DNA of 64,000 nt from Viscum album. Taxonomy: Eukaryota > Streptophyta > Magnoliopsida > Santalales > Viscaceae. The notes below the pieces were generated by a model, which was not told where the DNA came from, made no database searches, and was given only the letters and a program-made list of their open reading frames with translations. The DNA lies in NCBI GenBank assembly GCA_963277665.1, contig OY728163.1:1902476644-1902540643 (forward strand), written 5' to 3'. The translations under genes and the position numbers were made by a program. Position 1 is the first letter of the stretch. Each line of letters starts with the position of its first letter. Positions 60,531-64,000 of the stretch are shown in pieces.

Positions 60531-61289
60531 GGTCTTTTGCTCATAACTTGAGCTATGGGCCTCCGAACGATGCTTCGTCAGTAGATATGTGATCCTTGGA
60601 CCGAGACGGCCGTTTCGGTATACTACACCAAAGGTTTCGGAATACTTTGGGTTCGGCCGAGTTGGTTCGTACACGAAACCAACCGGGCCCTCGGAGCGAA
60701 AACACTTATAACTTGAGCTCCGGACGTCCGATTGACGTACCGTCAACTTTGATGGATTCCTCTAAGTGAGAAGGATATTTTGGCTTACTCCGCCCGAGGT
60801 TTGGATGCAGTTGGAGTACGGTTGGGTTGGTTTTTCCTTAAAAACCAATCAGGCACCTGGAACGAAAAAGCCAATAACTCTCAGACCGGGCGTCCGATTG
60901 ATGCGCCGTCTATTGCGTTGAGTTCCTATTAGCGATACAGAACTTTTGGATAAATCAACTCCAGAAATTATGTCAGTTTATGTATCAGCCTCTCGGCTCG
61001 TGGAGCGGACCCTCCCGAACGAGCTTGCTGTGTGCGGGAACCCTAGAGCTGGCTGTGACTGCGACGATGATGAAAACAGTACGTGAATCCTCCGTGTTTT
61101 CAGCAATGACCACTACGGTACATCTTGGGATACATCAACTCCGGACTACATGTAAGTAGATGCATCGACCTCTTAGCTCGTGGAGTGGACCCTCCCAGAA
61201 CGAGCATGCTGTGTACGGAAACCCTAGATCTGGTTGAGACTTGACGACTGCTGATCGAACGACTCGGTGTGTTACAGATAGCCCAGCGG

Positions 61290-61690
61290 GGAGCGCTTGG
61301 TTGTAGCGGCAGACCCACGGTGGAGGAGCATTTGGTTCTAGCGGCAGACCCGCGGTACTCAACAGAAGGAGTACCTCTGGAGGCTATGAGGGGGAGCGCT
61401 TGGTTATAGCGGCAGACCCACGACGGAGGAGCGCTTGGTTGTAGCAGCATGGGGGAATGCTTGGTTGTAGTGGAAAACCCACGACGGAGGAGCGCTTGGT
61501 TGTAGCGGCTGACCCGTGGTACTCAACAGAAGGAGTACCTCTAGAGGATATGAGGGGGGGAACTTGGTTGTAGTGGCAGACCCCTGGTGGGAAGCGCTTG
61601 GTTGTAGCAGCAGGCCCACAGTACTCGATAGGTGGAGTACTACAGCAGTCCAAGGTAAGAGGGAAGCGCTTCGTTGTAGCGGCATAACCA
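61290..61690 (+). repeat. GCTTGGTTGTAG tandem array in the right LTR of C
   Basis: Same higher-order arrangement as 54950-55345, with individual units altered (ATTTGGTTCTAG, GCTTCGTTGTAG), so the units are decaying independently after insertion. Confidence 0.85.
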
Positions 61691-62619
61691 CTGTACTTGA
61701 TGGAGAAGGAGTTTCCCAATAGCTATGGGTTCAAATTCATGATCGATCCTGTGTGGGTCATTGCGGGGGTTAGTACCTACAGATCCTTTGTGGGTCCAAC
61801 AGCTTAGATGAATCAGTGGCTACATCTGATCATCTCTAACGTCATACGAAGAAGTACCTGTGTGATCTGAATCCTGTTTTGCTTTCCTATGTGGATTATG
61901 TTGTGCTATCCTGTGTGGATATACGTTTTGATTTCCAGTGTGTATTGGGTTGTATTTGAGCTCGGATGTTGGAGCCAAGTGAGAATTGATGACTTAGGTA
62001 TATGTATGGGCATATACCTAAGCAGTGTCAGATGTTACTTCGTGATTGTATCTTTCCTTTGTGGTTATCCTTTATGGATTCTGGGAGACCTTCAGGGGTC
62101 TCGGGGTCCCTACTGAGTAGCTTATAATCACCCCTACACGGGCTATGCCTGCACTACGTTGTGTTGGTTGCAGACGACAGACAACGCTGATCGTGGTGGA
62201 GGCTTGCGGAGCAGGACGGTACCTGGAGGTGGACCACTGGGCGGGACGTACTCGGAGCTATCGGCTGGACCCGAGGAGCAGTGGAGACTTTCTGTACCCA
62301 CCATTCAGGTGGGATTTTTAGTGGAATCTCGATGTTGCGGCTTTACTTTTCAGTTGCTGTTTTTCCCTTTCCAGTTGTACTTTACCTTCAGTTTGGGTTT
62401 GTATACTAGCCCACTTACTTTTCCGCACTTACTGTTGTACCAGTTTTTACTTAGTGTTTACTTCTGCCTGCTTGCTCTGTGGTGTTTTTGGTTTACTTTA
62501 CAAAGGCAATGCCTTCCCCTTTTCCGGGATTTATGCCTTGGTGCTAGTCACCAGCCCCTGGCCTATGGAAGGCGGGCTTGGGGTAGTCACGGCACGGGCC
62601 CCGAGGACGGGTCGCGACA

Positions 62620-62624
62620 ATAAT
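62620..62624 (+). repeat. Target-site duplication of element C, right copy
   Basis: ATAAT directly after the right LTR. Confidence 0.88.
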
Positions 62625-62839
62625 GATCTAAATAATAGGATTAATAATAAAAATTCAAAACAAATTTGAAAAACTAAGTGGATATTACATGAAATGTAAT
62701 ATTAACATTGAATTGTTAATAAACATGTATTATAAGGTAAAAATAAAACATATATTGTAATATATATATATAGGAAATTTTTTATGTTATATGTATAATA
62801 AACTTATATTTATTATACCTGAGTTCTAAATGTTTTCAA
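62625..62839 (+). other. AT-rich flank of element C
   Basis: Continuation of the sequence interrupted by element C; no feature seen apart from a CCTGAGTTCTAAATG stretch near 62818 that resembles LTR-start sequence near 50097. Confidence 0.4.
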
Positions 62840-64000
62840 AGAAACTTAGTACTTAAGGTAAGGGTTTTCTCAGCTCACTTTTATTTCTATGAGATATTTT
62901 CCATATTCTCTATTTATTATTATTGTGTGGTTACTATACTAAACTATGACATGTTATATCATTAATTTAATTTACATAGTGATACTAAAAGTCTAAATTG
63001 ACGTTATTATTTCATGGGTACTACGATTCAAAAGTCAGTCAAGTAGTAATGGAATTTCATCTCACTTTTTATATTCCTGAGATGCATACCATATTCAAAA
63101 CTATTTTATTTTTTGTGGTGTATATATTACCCATTAATTAATTATATGATTATTATCATTTAATTCATTGGTTTTTATAAATCTATTTTTTAAACTCTAT
63201 TAATGGGGGTTTTATGGTCCAAAAAGATACCAAATCGATATGGTAATTTTGTCCCAAATTTTCTTCTTTGTGTTACATGTTTATTTATGCACCTATTTTC
63301 ATTTTAGCGATTTATATACTACCTTTTGACATGATATATCATAAATATAACTCTTTTATGAATATTTTAAATATCATGTAATGTTATTATCTCAAGGTTT
63401 TTTTATTCATCGTTTCAAAAGTGATATGAATGTGTTACACCAATAACATTTTTATCAGCATTGTATATGATTACTCTTAAATTGATGAAATCATATGATA
63501 TATATCTCAATAAATCTAATAAAGTTTCTTCTTATCTAGTTATTCGTTATACCTTCATGTATTAGTACCATTTTTCAGCTCCTTTGTATGCAATATAATT
63601 AATGAAGTGTTTTCAATAAAATCTGACCTTATTTCTCTATTCGATTGGAAATATGTTTTATTAAAACACAATGTTTTCAAATATGTTTAATTTTTTAAAT
63701 GATATTTTGAGATTATTTTCAAATGAAAAAGGATTTCAATTACTTTCAAATATTTCATTATATTTTTTCAAAGATATTTTCAATGAAAAATGTTATAAAA
63801 ATGTTGTCTATCTTAAAAAATTATATTTTAATGAAAAAATGATATGCTCCTCAGAAAATATTTTAAATTATTTTTGAATTCTAATTTATATATTTTAAAA
63901 GTTTTTTTTATATTGAATGGATTTTTAAAATGATTTATGTTTGAAAAAATTATTTCAAATAATGATTATTTACGTTAAGAAATCCTTTATGTGATCTTTC
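62840..64000 (+). repeat. Gypsy LTR remnant, + strand, partner of 46011-47160
   Basis: Direct-repeat partner of 46011-47160 over its whole length and still matching at the window edge. The pair may be the two LTRs of an old + strand gypsy element into which element C inserted, or two independent copies. The 63671-63877 ORF has no domain. Confidence 0.6.

Larger units (their letters stand above)
52347..62619 (+). mobile_element. Non-autonomous Ty3/gypsy (chromovirus) element C, 10.27 kb, complete structure
   Basis: Two long LTRs (3934 and 3877 bp) start TGTAAAGACCC and end GACA. They enclose a 2.46-kb internal region with a primer-binding site, a decayed gag, the C-terminal end of integrase with a chromodomain-like tail, and a polypurine tract. 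A perfect 5-bp target duplication ATAAT flanks it (52342-52346 and 62620-62624). Protease, RT and RNase H are absent, so movement would have needed another element's enzymes. It is strikingly GC-rich against AT-rich flanks. By hand, the first 235 or so aligned LTR bases differ at about 20 positions, mostly transitions, pointing to an insertion that is not recent. Confidence 0.92.
58743..62619 (+). repeat. 3' LTR of element C (3877 bp)
   Basis: Starts TGTAAAGACCCGTAAATTTC and ends TCGCGACA. It is collinear with the left LTR over its whole length, including the hairpin (59015-59079), GC-rich core (60120-60530), triplication (60540-60935), duplication (60946-61230) and GCTTGGTTG array (61290-61690). 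Small indels explain the 57-bp length difference. Confidence 0.93.

Noticed and set aside
59922..60746. ORFs of 103-195 codons on both strands in the right LTR core
   Set aside because: Same composition artefact as in the left LTR; no start-site, domain or reading-frame conservation.

Overview
This window is plant nuclear DNA made almost entirely of nested LTR retrotransposons. No host gene, tRNA, rRNA or CRISPR array could be supported. The Ty1/copia Sirevirus with an extra envelope-like ORF, the chromovirus-type Ty3/gypsy elements with initiator-Met-tRNA primer sites, and a plant-specific DUF4283/zinc-knuckle ORF all point to a land plant, probably a flowering plant with a large, repeat-rich genome. 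The species cannot be named from the sequence.

Layout. (1) 1-7619: the 3' part of a young-looking Sirevirus on the + strand: an open partial pol, a 17-bp minisatellite, a 965-codon envelope-like ORF, two polypurine tracts and the complete 3' LTR. (2) 7620-9284: a minus-strand DUF4283/zinc-knuckle pseudogene, apparently cut by the Sirevirus. (3) 9300-18345: an old minus-strand Ty3/gypsy element (A) with two LTRs, a primer-binding site and decayed gag, RT and integrase. (4) About 18346-27165: a second, internally deleted minus-strand gypsy element (B) of the same broad LTR family. (5) 27166-34713: AT-rich decayed DNA with LTR-like starts on the + strand. (6) About 34714-46010: an ancient minus-strand Sirevirus-like element (D), recognised by a polypurine tract, a primer site, gag remnants and a pair of LTR copies, and carrying a gypsy solo-LTR-like insertion. 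(7) 46011-52346 and 62620-64000: AT-rich gypsy LTR remnants on the + strand. They are split by (8) 52347-62619, a GC-rich, structurally complete but coding-deficient gypsy element (C). C has two LTRs of about 3.9 kb, a perfect 5-bp target duplication (ATAAT), a decayed gag and only the C-terminal integrase/chromodomain part of pol.

No pathway links these parts. The coherent units are the retroelements themselves. The Sirevirus looks youngest because its visible pol and envelope-like frames are open. Element C is intermediate, with LTRs differing at roughly 8% of hand-aligned positions near their start. Elements A, B and D are much older. The most unusual signals are the intact envelope-like ORF, the CACCGAT-type repeat arrays at two separate places in the Sirevirus, an inverted repeat across its polypurine tract/LTR junction, and the dense nested tandem repeats and hairpins inside the LTRs of C. 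Boundaries inside the AT-rich parts were found by eye and are approximate.
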